Below are positions 1 through 10,973 of a stretch of DNA of 64,000 nucleotides, piece after piece. The first letter of the stretch is position 1, and every line of letters begins with the position of its first letter. Origin of the DNA: Bryopsis sp. KO-2023 (Eukaryota > Chlorophyta > Ulvophyceae > Bryopsidales > Bryopsidaceae); the NCBI GenBank assembly GCA_030272585.1, contig BSYQ01000011.1, positions 2,046,001-2,110,000 of the forward strand. The letters run 5' to 3'. Both the position numbers and the translations under genes were made by a program. The notes beneath the pieces are model-generated. The model saw only the letters and a list, made by a program, of their open reading frames with translations. It searched no databases and was not told the origin of the DNA.

Positions 1-189
1 GACCATTTCAGAAACCGAGAGAAAAAAAACAGGACCTGGGGTAAAGGGACCGAAACCGGGACAAAAACAGGGACCGAAACAGGGACCGCAATATGCAAAC
101 AGAGACAAGTCCAAGCATAACACGAGAAAAGAAGGTGGCCCAAACGCCTCGAGGCTCGACATATATTGGAGGCAGTTTTGCGCTGGACG

Positions 190-600
190 TCACATCTGAG
201 TCATCGGTGTGTCAGTGAACACGGGTAGTCGGATCGCAAGTCGGCATCAGACCCACACAACCGATTTTGAATGATGTGACCGACATTGCGCCTTTCACAC
301 CGATCATGATCGGCACACCCCGATCACTGCACCGATCAAAGAAAACACGCCGACTTTGATCGGCCGACTATTCCGATCACAGCTCCACGCCTTGATCGGA
401 TCGGGATCGTGATCGGCCGACGCCGTTCTTTGATCGGATCGGTCGCCGATCCCGATTAATCGGTCCGATCATAACACCGATCACCGATGATCGACGCCGA
501 TCATGATCGGTTTTGAAAAAAAAAAAAAAAACCGACTTTTTTTGTATCACTCCAAAACACACGTTCGTGAAAACCAGAGTCCGATCCGACCCCGTTTAGA
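190..600. repeat. CGATCATGATCG-type palindromic array (copy 1)
   Basis: This is a gene-free stretch made almost entirely of degenerate copies of the self-complementary motif CCGATCATGATCGG and its half-sites, broken by a poly-A run near 518. The same motif family recurs at about 58.92-59.38 kb. It lies just downstream of the stop codon of the minus-strand hAT gene. No clear terminal repeats or target duplication could be placed. The array character is seen directly; calling it a transposon is inference. Confidence 0.75.
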
Positions 601-629
601 CCTGTTTACAGCAGGCCGATTATTACCTA

Positions 630-3600
630 TCATATCCCTAGTATGCTCCTACCCCTTGCCCCGCTCCCACTCCCACTCCCACTGCCCCCCCCCTGTTCTG
701 TTTCATCACCCCCTGGTGGAGCCGTCAGCAACAATCCCCCAGCTGGGGCATCAGTCTCCGTCCGCACCTCTGCTTGTTCGTCTTCAAATTGCAGGAAATC
801 TGCACGTGGGTCACTCTGTCGAGGTTGGGCTGGGGGTGCCGCCTGCTCACGCTCCTGAACTGCCTCGGCCTTCTGGGCCATTAAGGCCACAATTTCATCT
901 CGAACCTGGCAGAATAACAACATCCATCATGGGAATGCTTGATAACATCCCTGCTGGGGATGACCGCTCTGATCTGATTTATATGGATAAGGGAGTTAAG
1001 GATCTTTTCTGTTTTCGGATGCTGATTTCGATTACATGGATCACCCCCTTCCTTCTTTGTGATTTCATGGTTTTCAATCGGTTGGATGATGTATGAAACA
1101 TAAAAAAAAGACTATTTCAGTTGTAAAGAAAAACCGAGTGAAGCGCCAGAAAATGGAGGGAGATATGAATAAAAACAAACAGGCACGCAAAACAAGAAAC
1201 ACGGAAAGCAACCAACACACAAAAGATTGCTCACCTCGCTCCACAATGCCTCTGGGGTGGACCAGTCCCTCGTGACGTTCTGCCACCTGTCATCCCGCCC
1301 CCACTTGAAGGCCTCCTGCAAGGACTTAAAGTCCGTCCGTGTTCCTACAACACCACAGAAGTGGATGTCAGTGGATGTCAGTGGATTCTAGTGGATTCTA
1401 GTGGAGTTCAAAACAAACAACCAAAGACAATGAACAGAAACTTACTTGTGTCCAAGTACCCCAGCACCAGCCCTGCAAACACCCAGTTGGGGTCGTCCAT
1501 CCTCGTGTAGACGCATTGGGCCACCACCCTCATCATGTCCTTCTCCAACTGGGGTGCATCTCGTGCCTTGCTGCCTTCTCGCAGGTGTGCCGCCAGCCGC
1601 ATCATGGTTCGGAACGCCATGCCTCCTGTTGTGTGCTTTGCTGCCTCGAGCGTGTCAGAGACCACCTTGGCGGGCGCAAACACCTTTTCGCACACCCTTA
1701 ATGCATCCCTAAATCACACAACACAACAACAAACACAGTTGATGAATAATAAACAACATGTTAATTCAATTTTGTTTTCTACCCTCCACAGGTACGCTTG
1801 TATTGGTTAAAGAAAATAGTTTACTTGGGATTTACATCGAAACGACTTCATGTGAAGGCCTACCAGTCCGCCCTTTCCAGCGCTCCTTCCGGCAGTTGGG
1901 TGTGGTGGGCATCCAGCCATGCACGCACCGGTTTTTCCAGCTTCAGCAGCCTACACACAAGGCACAACAATGTTAAACACAAACACAAAGGAAAAAAAAA
2001 ACAACAACAAAAGAAATGACCAACAACATGACATACCTCTCCACCATCGCGTAGGTGCTATTCCACCTCGTGGCCTGGGGCACTTTGAGCTTCAGGATGG
2101 CTTTGGGGGGGTTTGTATTTCCCTCCACAAGCTCCACCTCCACCTCGTCTTCCGAATCTGTGGGCACCTCCTGGCCTCGACCCTCCAGGTCCTCCCTTTG
2201 CAGGGTGTCGAGCTGGAACCTGGCTGTGGTAGATCTACACAAAAAACAAAGAAACAAACATCATATCTGACCTTTAACAGACAGGCAATAGACCTGTCTG
2301 GACAGGTCCTTCTCCTGTCCAGACCGGTTCATCACCTGTCAAGGACAGGAAGTTTCGCCTGTCTGGACAGGTGATAAACCGGTCCAGACAGGTCTGTCCT
2401 GTCCAGACAGGCAAAACTTCCTGTCCAGACAGGCAAAACGTCCTGTCCTTGACAGGTGATGAACCGGTCTGGACAGGAATCAACCTGTTCTAGACAGACA
2501 TTAACCTTTTCTGGACAGGACAAAGACCTGTCCAGACAGGTCCTCCACAATGCACACTAACAACTTAGAAAAAAAAAAAATATTCCCTTATAGTATTGTT
2601 CACTTCCATAACTTTTTTCATTTCATGTCCTTACCTTGAAAAATACTCCACCAGCCTCGTAGCTTTTTTCAGGCTGTCCTGAATTCCAATGGGAGCGGTG
2701 CTGAGGGCAGCCGTCATGCTATTGTGGAGCATGTGGCAGCAGCATCGCATCCAGTCCCAGTTGAGACTGTTTCGGCTGCAATTTGTTACACACATACTCT
2801 TAAGTGTTTTTATTTTTCCTTTTGTTTTTCCTTGGGGAGGTGGACATGTTTCCAGGCATCACATTGCATGCTATTTCAACTTGTGGTTGTTTCTTACATT
2901 TAATTTCAAACAAGCACCGTATTTTTCTTTTGGTTGGTTCACTTACTTGTCAAATGCGGCTGCTATATTAGCTCCCGCATCGGTGGTGATGGTGGGCCTG
3001 TACCCCTCCAACTGGATGCTCGGGAGAACCTGGTCTTCCACCAGCTGCTGGATTGCAGCGGAGGTGGCCCTTTCCACATCCAGGTGGAACACCCCGAGCA
3101 TCCAGTCCTTCATCTGCCAGGGGTTGGTGGAGACATCCACGGCGTGGGCGGTGACAGTCAAGTACTTGTCACCCGCCCTGCAAAAACACAACACCAAAAC
3201 ACAACAAATCAAATCAAAACACATGACAACAAATCAAAACACAACACAGCAAATCGAATCAAACACATGACAACAAATCAAAACACATCACAACAAATCA
3301 AAACACAACAGCATGGTTAACAATTCAGATTACCAATTATCAAAGACACAATGCTCACCGTGATGTCCACAGATCCCCGGTGAAGGCCGGTTGCTGCTGC
3401 AAATCTCGGTGGCCTTTGATTTCTTGGGCTACCCGGGCCAGGCGTTCGTGGAACAGCCCCTCCATCTTCCGCCCCACCGACCGTCTGGAAATCCGGGCTG
3501 CCCGGCCGTTCAGGGCGCGGGCAAAACCCAGAAATCCTTCTGACTCCCCCAATGAGAGGGGAAGCCCTTCCTCCGCCACCCACCTGAAGCACACATGCAC

Positions 3601-6600
3601 ATGAACATTCAAAACCAAAAACAAAAACGAAGACAAAGACAAAGACAAAGACAAAGACAAAGACAAAGACAAAGACAAAGACAAAGACAAAGACAAAGAC
3701 AAAGACAAAGACAAAGACAAAGACAAAGACAAAGACAAAGACAAAGACAAAGACAAAGACAAAGACAAAGACAAAGACAAAGACAAAGACAAAGACAAAG
3801 ACAAAGACAAAGACAAAGACAAAGACAAAGACAAAGACAAAGACAAAGACAAAGACAAAGACAAAGACAAAGACAAAGACAAAGACAAAGACAAAGACAA
3901 AGACAAAGACAAAGACAAAGACAAAGACAAAGACAAAGACAAAGACAAAGACAAAGACAAAGACAAAGACAAAGACAAAGACAAAGACAAAGACAAAGAC
4001 AAAGACAAAGACAAAGACAAAGACAAAGACAAAGACAAAGACAAAGACAAAGACAAAGACAAAGACAAAGACAAAGACAAAGACAAAGACAAAGACAAAG
4101 ACAAAGACAAAGACAAAGACAAAGACAAAGACAAAGACAAAGACAAAGACAAAGACAAAGACAAAGACAAAGACAAAGACAAAGACAAAGACAAAGACAA
4201 AGACAAAGACAAAGACAAACACAAACAAACAAACAAACAAACAAACAAACAAACAAACAAACAAACAAACAAACAAACAAACAAACAAACAAACAAACAA
4301 ACAAACAAACAAACAAACAAACAAACAAACAAACAAACAAACAAACAAACAAACAAACAAACAAACAAACAAACAAACAAACAAACAAACAAACAAACAA
4401 ACAAACAAACAAACAAACAAACAAACAAACAAACAAACAAACAAACAAACAAACAAACAAACAAACAAACAAACAAACAAACAAACAAACAAACAAACAA
4501 ACAAACAAACAAACAAACAAACAAACAAACAAACAAACAAACAAACAAACAAACAAACAAACAAACAAACAAACAAACAAACAAACAAACAAACAAACAA
4601 ACAAACAAACAAACAAACAAACAAACAAACAAACAAACAAACAAACAAACAAACAAACAAACAAACAAACAAACAAACAAACAAACAAACAAACAAACAA
4701 ACAAACAAACAAACAAACAAACAAACAAACAAACAAACAAACAAACAAACAAACAAACAAACAAACAAACAAACAAACAAACAAACAAACAAACAAACAA
4801 ACAAACAAACAAACAAACAAACAAACAAACAAACAAACAAACAAACAAACAAACAAACAAACAAACAAACAAACAAACAAACAAACAAACAAACAAACAA
4901 ACAAACAAACAAACAAACAAACAAACAAACAAACAAACAAACAAACAAACAAACAAACAAACAAACACACTTACTCCGCCAGCTTCTTGCATGCTACCTT
5001 CCATGCATGCTCCGTCGGTTTCCAGGCCCTCCCCACCGTGTGGACCACCACCCCCGACGTGCTGTCGGTGTTGCCCTGTGGCCTGCAACACACATAATAC
5101 CTGTTTCAGTTTCTGTTGGACACCATGCATCAGATTCACATGCACATTCAACAGTGTTTTGGGTTTCTTTTTCAGCACATTCAACAGTGTTTTGGGTCCC
5201 TTTTTCAGCACATTCAACAGTGTTTTGGGTTTCTTTTTCAGCACATTCAACAGTGTTTTGGGTCCCTTTTTCAGCACATTCAACAGTGTTTTGGGTCCCT
5301 TTTTCTTACCATCCCGCTTCCTCCCTCTTCCGCATATCTTCCTCCGTCCTCAGTTGGTGGCCCTTGGCGTGGTTCTTCGCAGTCGTGAGGGAACTGCGGT
5401 GGTAACTCACGGGGAGGTCACACAGCCTGCAAACAAGCTTCTGTGTGACCTCCCCACCCTCCGTAAAATCACTGATTTTATGGAGGGTGCCATCGGGCTT
5501 GAGGAAGAGGCGCTTGACCCAGGCGTTTGCCGAGGGTCTCCTCTTCCTGCTTTCCCCCTGGACACAAGAAAACAGAGAATAGTTAGCATGAAGAAGGCAT
5601 TACATGTGAACAGTTACTTGCCTGTCCGGACAGGTATATGACCTGTCCAGACAGGCAGACAACCTGTCTAGAACAGGTTGATACCTGTCTAGAACAGGTA
5701 GATACCTGTCTGGACAGGCAACACATCCTGTCTAGAACCGGTTATTTACCCGGTCTGGACAGGACATACCTGCCTGGACAGGCGCTTTACCTGCCTAGGA
5801 AAGGCTGTTGCCTGTCTGGACAGGCATCAACTCCTGTCCAGAACCGGTTGTTTTTCCGGTCTGGACAGGTCAGACCAAGACCAGGGCAAAGATTTTTGGG
5901 AAAGGAAAGCAATTTTCAGTTTTTAAATCATCCACTTCCATGCAGTGGTTGGATCATGTTTGCAACCCATCCCGACCTTTAACTTATCATTTCCATGTTT
6001 TCCTTTTATCTCACCTGTGATGTCTGTGATGGTTCTGAACCTGAAGGGCCCTTTCCTGCAGAACCTTGACGCGGCTTCGCCATGGGTGGTGGCAGTGTCC
6101 CCAGCCTGAATGGGGGCGGGCTGTCATCAAGGAAATCCAGTTCCCCTTCGTAAAACCCTTCTAATGGCTGCAGTCGTCCTGTTGCCCGGGGCGCCTTCAT
6201 CCTCTGCATGGCCTCGTCCTCCTCCCCCTCCCTCTCATCAGCGACATCCCTCAACCTCTTTCGAAGGTTCCCTGATGAACCTCCAAATATGTCCACCTGG
6301 TAACAAAATAAATATTATAAATTCCAGATGTGAAGTTGCAAGGATAAAAAATAAATACTATAAATTGCAGATGTGAAGTTGCAAGGATAAAAAACAAAAA
6401 AACATAAATTCCAGAGGTGCAATTGCAAGGATAAAAAACAAATACTATAAATTCCAGATGTGAAATTGAAAGGATAAAAAACAAACACCATAAATTCCAG
6501 AGGTCCAATTGCAAGGAAAAAAAACAAAAACCATAAATTCCAGATGTGAAATTGAAAGGATAAAAAACAAAAACCATAAATTCCAGAGGTCCAATTGCAA

Positions 6601-7077
6601 GGAAAAAAAACAAAAACCATAAATTCCAGATGTGAAATTGAAAGGATAAAAAACAAAAACCATAAATTCCAGAGGTGCAATTGCAAGGAAAAAAAACAAA
6701 AACCATAAATTCCAGATGTGAAATTGAAAGGATACAAAACATATCTTCAAATTGATTTTCTGGAAATTTCATTATTTCATTACATTTTTTTTTTCACCAA
6801 CAAAAAATTGCAACACCCTTACATCCATGTCCGCCATGTCCACCGTGTCCACCGTGGGTGCTTCCATGGGCGGTGGAGGCGGCGGCAAACTCGCTGCTTC
6901 CGCCGCCGGTGCCTTTTCTCCTCCCGCTTTTGACGCTGGTCCCTTGTTTCCTTCCGCTTTCGACGCCGGTCCCTTTTTTCCGTTTCCCTTCGCGGTGTCC
7001 ACTTTTCCCCCCTCCGTCCCACCTCCCTTTTTCCCACCGGCCGTCTTCTTGTTGCGGAGCGTCATTTTTGGCGACAT
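630..7077 (-). CDS. hAT-superfamily transposase-derived protein with BED zinc finger, 12 exons, 807 aa
   Basis: Twelve exons join in a single open frame with GT-AG introns (7077-6823, 6296-6015, 5557-5310, 5082-4975, 3583-3359, 3177-2947, 2775-2635, 2234-2037, 1950-1864, 1708-1446, 1344-1235, 905-630; 2424 nt). The ATG at 7077 opens a Lys/Gly/Ala-rich region. A BED-type finger follows (C222, C225, H242, H246), then hAT hallmarks: GDLWTSR with the first catalytic Asp, TTDAGANIAAAF with the second, and RWNSTYAMVER. hAT transposases cut and paste DNA using a D-D-E triad. The C-terminal hATC dimerisation domain, which follows the Glu, is absent. The last exon ends instead in an acidic/Gly-Ser tail, unless another exon lies beyond coordinate 1. 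The intact frame across 12 exons suggests either a recent element or a domesticated gene; I cannot decide which. Confidence 0.85.
2274..2550. repeat. CCTGTC/GACAGG palindromic array in a hAT-gene intron
   Basis: About 275 bp of degenerate CCTGTCTGGACAGG units and variants (CCTGTCC, CCGGTCTGG, CTGTTCTAGACAG). It fills most of the intron between the exons at 2635 and 2234 of the minus-strand hAT gene. It can fold into many short hairpins. Related arrays lie at 5.62-5.87, 7.23-7.58, 52.59-52.67 and 53.24-53.32 kb. Confidence 0.85.
3631..4217. repeat. Hexanucleotide microsatellite (ACAAAG)n
   Basis: Roughly 98 uninterrupted copies of ACAAAG/GACAAA, read directly. It sits in the intron between hAT exons 3583-3359 and 5082-4975. 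In the transcript sense (minus) it is (CTTTGT)n. Long open frames across it, such as FVFVFV or RQRQRQ, are repeat artefacts. Confidence 0.97.
4218..4967. repeat. Tetranucleotide microsatellite (ACAA)n
   Basis: About 187 perfect copies of ACAA/CAAA directly abutting the hexamer array. It ends next to the exon whose 5' splice site is at 4974. The tetramer differs from the hexamer by loss of AG, so one array probably seeded the other. The apparent FVCLFVCL and NKQTNKQT open frames are artefacts. Confidence 0.97.
5147..5305. repeat. 33-bp tandem repeat, five copies
   Basis: Five copies of a unit containing CAACAGTGTTTTGGG followed alternately by TTTC or TCCC and then TTTTTCAGCACATT. They occupy most of the hAT intron between exons 5557-5310 and 5082-4975. 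The two variants alternate, which suggests a 66-bp higher-order unit. Confidence 0.9.
5617..5872. repeat. CCTGTC/GACAGG palindromic array (second intronic copy)
   Basis: Units such as CCTGTCCGGACAGG, CCTGTCTAGAACAGG and CCGGTCTGGACAGG fill part of the hAT intron between the exons starting at 6015 and 5557. Same family as the array at 2274-2550. It is a separate insertion or expansion because the unit order differs. Confidence 0.85.
6316..6735. repeat. About 43-bp tandem repeat in hAT intron 1
   Basis: Around ten copies of CCATAAATTCCAGA(T/G)GT... with two alternating sub-types, one containing GAAATTGAAAGG and one containing CCAATTGCAAGG. They are separated by A-rich linkers and lie in the intron between the first two hAT exons. 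Reading frames through it (repeated EFMVFVF) are artefacts. Confidence 0.9.
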
Positions 7078-7224
7078 CTTTCGTTGGCTTTCCTGGTGCG
7101 TACGTGCGTGCGTGCGTGCTTGTTTGCTCTTGCTGTAGGCGGAATGATGCTAGGTTTTCCGCGCATGCAGGGTTCTCTTTTATACTGCAGTGACGTTCAC
7201 ACTTTCACACATCGCGCGAGGTTG

Positions 7225-7585
7225 TTCCTGTTTCGACAGGCGCTTGACCTGTCCAAGACAGGTAAACTTCTGTCTGAAACCGCCGATTTGCACTGTCTGG
7301 ACCGGTGTTTAACCGGTCTTCGACAGGTTGTGGGCCGGTCTTTGAAAGGTTGTGGGCCTGTCCAAGACCGGTTGTTGTCCTGTCTAAGTCCGGTGAATTT
7401 GGCGGTTTGCCTGTCCAAAGCCGGAAATGCCTGTCGAAACCCGTTCCACATTTTCGACAGGCATTTCGGACCGGTGGACCGGACAGGGACAGGCCAGGAC
7501 CGGTCAAAGCCTGTCCGGTCCTTAGACAGGTTGGACCGGACCGGACCGGTTTTTCGCTGCCGGTCCGGTCGGGCCCAGGTCTGGT
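7225..7585. repeat. CCTGTC/GACAGG array upstream of the hAT start codon
   Basis: A third array of the family begins about 150 bp upstream of the hAT ATG and contains GACAGG, CCGGTC and ACCGGACCGG units. Its position between the coding start and the presumed 5' end makes it a candidate subterminal repeat region, where hAT transposases are known to bind. That link is inference. Confidence 0.75.
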
Positions 7586-7674
7586 AACGAACCCGCGAGT
7601 CCTTAGGAAAAACCTCGGTCGACACTTTTGAGGTGACTTGAAAGAGTGATTACAAAAAGAGTTAACGTCCGTTT

Positions 7675-7746
7675 TATATCGTGGCCTAGAGTGCTCCTCC
7701 GACAAGGTGAATAACCTTGGTCGAGGGTTCGATTCCCCCGGAGCAC
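7675..7746 (+). other. tRNA-like sequence with Pol III A/B boxes
   Basis: An A-box-like TGGCCTAGAGTG (7682-7693) and a perfect B box GGTTCGATTCC (7726-7736) are spaced exactly as in a tRNA. The expected 5' acceptor strand does not pair with the 3' end. Instead GTGCTCC at 7691 pairs with GGAGCAC at 7740, enclosing an AAGG...CCTT stem. This is not a canonical tRNA. A tRNA pseudogene or the head of a SINE is more likely. Confidence 0.45.
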
Positions 7747-8008
7747 ATGTGTGTGTGTTGAGTGTTTTAACCCCTAACGCTAGAGGGGTAAGAGGAAGCG
7801 TTTCATCTTGGGACATCTATTCCCGCAAATAACCCCACAGCTGCTAGTAATTCCAAGAAATCAGGAAAGCAACTCTCCATTACTTTGTGCAGATGATTCC
7901 TTGTGCAAAGAGAATGCCGGTTTTCCAGAAACGATTTTTGGAGAGGTATTTACTGATGACCAAAGTGGGTTCATCTGAGATACTCACGGAGGCAACATAA
8001 ATTGCAGC

Positions 8009-8412
8009 CAGTCATGGGCTGCACAGGACAGACCCCTGTCCTGTGCATCGCACAGGACAGGGTTCTGTGCAGGTTCTGTGCACCCTGTGCTGTCCTGTCC
8101 TGTGCAGCGGAATTGCACAGGCCAGGACAGAACAGACTGTCTGTTCTGTGCACAGGGTCAGACCTGTGCTGCACAGGTGCACAGACTTGCACAGCACAGC
8201 ACAGAACTGCACAGAATCTGCACAGAACTGCACAGAATCTGCACAGATTTTGCACAGAATCTGCACAGAACTGCACAGAAACTGCACAGATTTTGCACAG
8301 ACCCTGTCTGTGCTGTGCTGTACAGGTCTGTGCAGCACAGGTCTGACCCTGTGCACAGAACAGACAGTCTGTTCTGTCCTGTCCTGTGCACAGAGGTCTC
8401 AGCCCATGTCTG
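8009..8412. mobile_element. hAT MITE family A, copy 1 (404 bp)
   Basis: The element begins CAGTCATGGGCTG and ends with the inverted CAGCCCATGTCTG. It is flanked by perfect 8-bp duplications ATTGCAGC (8001-8008 and 8413-8420), the hallmark of hAT transposition. The interior consists of CTGTGCA, TGCACAG, CTGTCCTG and AGACAGTCTG units, so the whole element is a dense mosaic of inverted motifs with no coding capacity. Confidence 0.92.
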
Positions 8413-8898
8413 ATTGCAGCCACTGACCGTAGCCTGTTGCAAAGCTTCTGCAAGATGCCTTCAACTCCGCAGCATCCCTTCATAAATTAACAACACGTCA
8501 ATAATTTGTTAACTTCATGATGATCTCAACTGTAGAAATGAGCCTTCCAATGGTAACCCTACGCTAGTGATTGTCAACGAGCAAAATCTTCAGCTCTATG
8601 CTTTTGGTGGTTCACTCCTGACTGACTTTCCATGCGCAAACATCACTGCATGGGCAAAAAAAAAAGAAATTTTTTTCCTTGAGAAATTTCTTGTACACCT
8701 TACTGGCAATCTATTCGCTGATAGTGCCTGCCTCCCTAGGGGCCCAATGCAAGCACTGAAGCACCTGTGGACCACACCAAAGCCACCATCTTGAGATGAG
8801 AAGGAGAACCCCACTTCCCATATTCTACGACCAAGCTCAGATAAAAAGTAACAGAGCCAAAAAGCGTTCTAGGACCTGTCCGCCACAAGAAGTCGTGA

Positions 8899-9314
8899 TC
8901 AGGAAGACCTCGTGATGAGGTCTTCTTCGCTGATATTTGCGGCGCCGGACCCTCTCTTCCTTGGCATCGGCAGATCACGACAGTACAATGGCTTAGCGTG
9001 AGGAGCTCCAGCGAGGACACGAAACGTTAGAAAGGAGAACGACACGACACCCAAGCGTGCCTTTTCCTCAGCTCCTCTCACCATTTCTTCCACTGGCAGT
9101 CGCTTAGTGTCTCCTCAAACACATAACTGTCTTCGCGGGGGTCTTCTGTTGGCCCCCCCGAAAGACCATCTTCTGGAGGAGAGACTCGTCGGGGTAAATT
9201 TCGACGGCCCTCGTCTATCTCTTTCTTCTTCGCAGAGCAGCGAAACGCGGAGCGGAGCGGTGGAGGGGGAGATTCGCCTTTCTTTTCTGGGATCACACAA
9301 TGTTGTACCGGCAT
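8899..9314 (-). CDS. Hypothetical two-exon protein, about 96 aa
   Basis: The ATG at 9314 opens a 233-nt exon ending at 9082 before GTGAGAGG. It joins in phase to 8959-8899, which ends in TGA. The product is basic and proline/serine-rich at first and ends in an acidic stretch before CQWKKWKRGS and NISEEDLITRSS. I recognise no family. Support is only the open frame and the good splice sites, so this could be non-coding. Confidence 0.35.
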
Positions 9315-9335
9315 TTTGGTGTTGAAAGCTGAAAA

Positions 9336-9472
9336 AATCAACCGTTCTTGAATCAGGACGGTTGAATCAACACGGTCGCATCGCAAATCGTCGTCGAGTT
9401 GATTCAACACGGTTGATACTTGTTAAATCAACGCTTGTTGAATCAACGTGGTTGATTCAACACGTGACATTT
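9336..9472. repeat. GTTGATTCAAC palindromic array
   Basis: Several near-copies of GTTGAATCAAC and its variants (AACACGGTTGA, ATCAACG) lie between the small gene and the rRNA fragment. Each unit is self-complementary. No terminal repeat or target duplication was identified. Confidence 0.6.
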
Positions 9473-9550
9473 TTCCGACGAATTTATTAGAAGCCAAATT
9501 CATCTCACGGGTTGAACTCGAAACAAAACTTGTTTATCTTTTTTCTGATA

Positions 9551-9748
9551 CGACCCAGACGTCTACGGAGGGCAGCAGTGAGGAATTTTCCGCAATGGGC
9601 GAAATCAATATCCATATATTGCGATATGGAGCAATATCGCGTAAAGGATGACGGCCTGAGGGTTGTAAATTTCTTTGAAGGAGGAAGAATTTTGACGGTA
9701 CTCAAGGAATAAGCATCGGCCAACTCCGTGCCAGCAGCCGCGGTAATG
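9551..9748 (+). pseudogene. Organellar small-subunit (16S) rRNA fragment
   Basis: The stretch carries diagnostic 16S signatures in the correct order. They are GGCAGCAGTGAGGAATTTTC, then CGCAATGGGCGAAA, GGATGACGGCCT, GGTTGTAAA, GACGGTAC and AAGCATCGGC, then GTGCCAGCAGCCGCGGTAAT (E. coli positions about 350-530). An AT-rich expansion replaces the usual short helix after GGGCGAAA. Similarity stops abruptly on both sides. It is probably a nuclear copy of mitochondrial or plastid DNA; which organelle cannot be told here. Confidence 0.85.
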
Positions 9749-10373
9749 ATAATATTGAGAAGTGCTTGTAACTGGTTTCGCTTTTTCTTTCACCGAAACA
9801 AGTTGATTGTTTTGACGAAGAAATGTTGGGTTGAACCTAAGACATGCACTCCGTTGTTAGAAGACCTGATTCCAGTCTTTCAAACTGAGAATAAATTGAA
9901 AAATCAGCACCAAGAATGAGCCATTCGGTCCAATCTTTTTCTTTAAATTTCATGTAAAATGACCAAAAGTCTTCAGTTTGGAACAGTTACGCATTCGTTT
10001 TCTTGTTAGATGCTACCTCACCTTTTCCTTTATATCTCAAGGAACTGATGCGGGACAAATGCTGTATATCATTTCGCTTGAAATGGAAGGGGCTAGTCAT
10101 GACTAAAGTGTACGATCAAGTCTGGCAGTATTTTGCTGTGAAGACAAGTTTCACTTTGTGCAAATCGCATCATGCTATTCGAATTCAGCAGTTTGGTGCC
10201 AAAATTCAGCAATCGGTGGCTAAATTCAGCATTTGGTGGCAAAAAATAAAGTTTTTGCCTATATTCGCCGGACAAAGACATCTAGGGCTTCTTTTTGGGA
10301 ATCACCAGCAGCTCCTGTTTCTGTTTCTTCCAGGGTGGTCGACCCCTTGGTCCTTTTCGACAACGAAGCATAA

Positions 10374-10973
10374 ATGTCGGCGAGCATGTCGCACCTGTCG
10401 CCAGCTCCACAACCACTCCCGCAAAGGCGTTTCGTTGTCGGGGTAATGGGCTCTGGATCGAAAGCCCACCATCACCTGTCGGTGCCACTCGGCGAGTGGC
10501 TTGGACATGCCGGCGTTGACGTTCTCACAGGAGGGGGAATGGGCGTCATGGAGGCCGTTTCCGGAGCTTTCGCACGAGTTAAACCTCGGAAAGGACTTGT
10601 GATTGGTGTTATACCCGGAAAGACGCTTTTGGATGGCACAGTCGTCAACCCCTCGGGTTACCCTAACGAGTGGGTCGAGCTGCCTATTCAAACTCACCTT
10701 TCAGGGATGGGGGATTCAGAAGCTATGACAAGAAACCACATAAACATCTTGACGTCGGGAGTGGTGGTGGCATTGCCAGGAGGTGAGGGCACAGCGCACG
10801 AGGTAAGGCTGGCTAGGAAATACAGAAAACCTGTCGTTGCTTATATGGGTTCTGATGGAGAAATAGTGGGGCTGCGACTGGACGAAGAGGGGGTCCCAGT
10901 GGCGAGAACTCTGGAGGAAGTCCAACGAGCAGTGAGTTTGGAGATGCTGAGGGCAAATTCTGCACAACTCTAA
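10374..10973 (+). CDS. LOG-like / TIGR00725-type SLOG-family protein, 199 aa
   Basis: A single-exon ORF from ATG 10374. It opens with VVGVMGSGS and continues VLTGGGMGVMEAVSGAF, then VVALPGGEGTAHEV. These glycine-rich motifs (GGGxGxMxA and PGGxGTxxE) are the nucleotide/phosphate-binding and catalytic signatures of the LOG/SLOG Rossmann fold. Plant LOG proteins are cytokinin riboside 5'-monophosphate phosphoribohydrolases. The sequence resembles the bacterial-type TIGR00725 branch more, so a cytokinin role should not be assumed. The length is typical and it is probably cytosolic. Confidence 0.8.
   Translation: MSASMSHLSPAPQPLPQRRFVVGVMGSGSKAHHHLSVPLGEWLGHAGVDVLTGGGMGVMEAVSGAFARVKPRKGLVIGVIPGKTLLDGTVVNPSGYPNEWVELPIQTHLSGMGDSEAMTRNHINILTSGVVVALPGGEGTAHEVRLARKYRKPVVAYMGSDGEIVGLRLDEEGVPVARTLEEVQRAVSLEMLRANSAQL

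Noticed and set aside
3317..5283. Very long ORFs (up to 642 codons) reading FVCLFVCL, LSLSLS or NKQTNKQT
   Set aside because: They are translations of the hexamer and tetramer microsatellites and lie in an intron of the hAT gene.
6251..6772. Minus-strand ORFs with repeated EFMVFVF segments
   Set aside because: Produced by the 43-bp intronic tandem repeat.
7691..7746. D-armless functional tRNA
   Set aside because: The anticodon loop lacks U33 and the canonical acceptor strand does not pair; better described as tRNA-like.
8009..8412. Possible CRISPR array because of regular short repeats
   Set aside because: Repeats are variable, self-complementary and without unique spacers; 8-bp target duplications and inverted ends show a hAT MITE in a eukaryotic genome.
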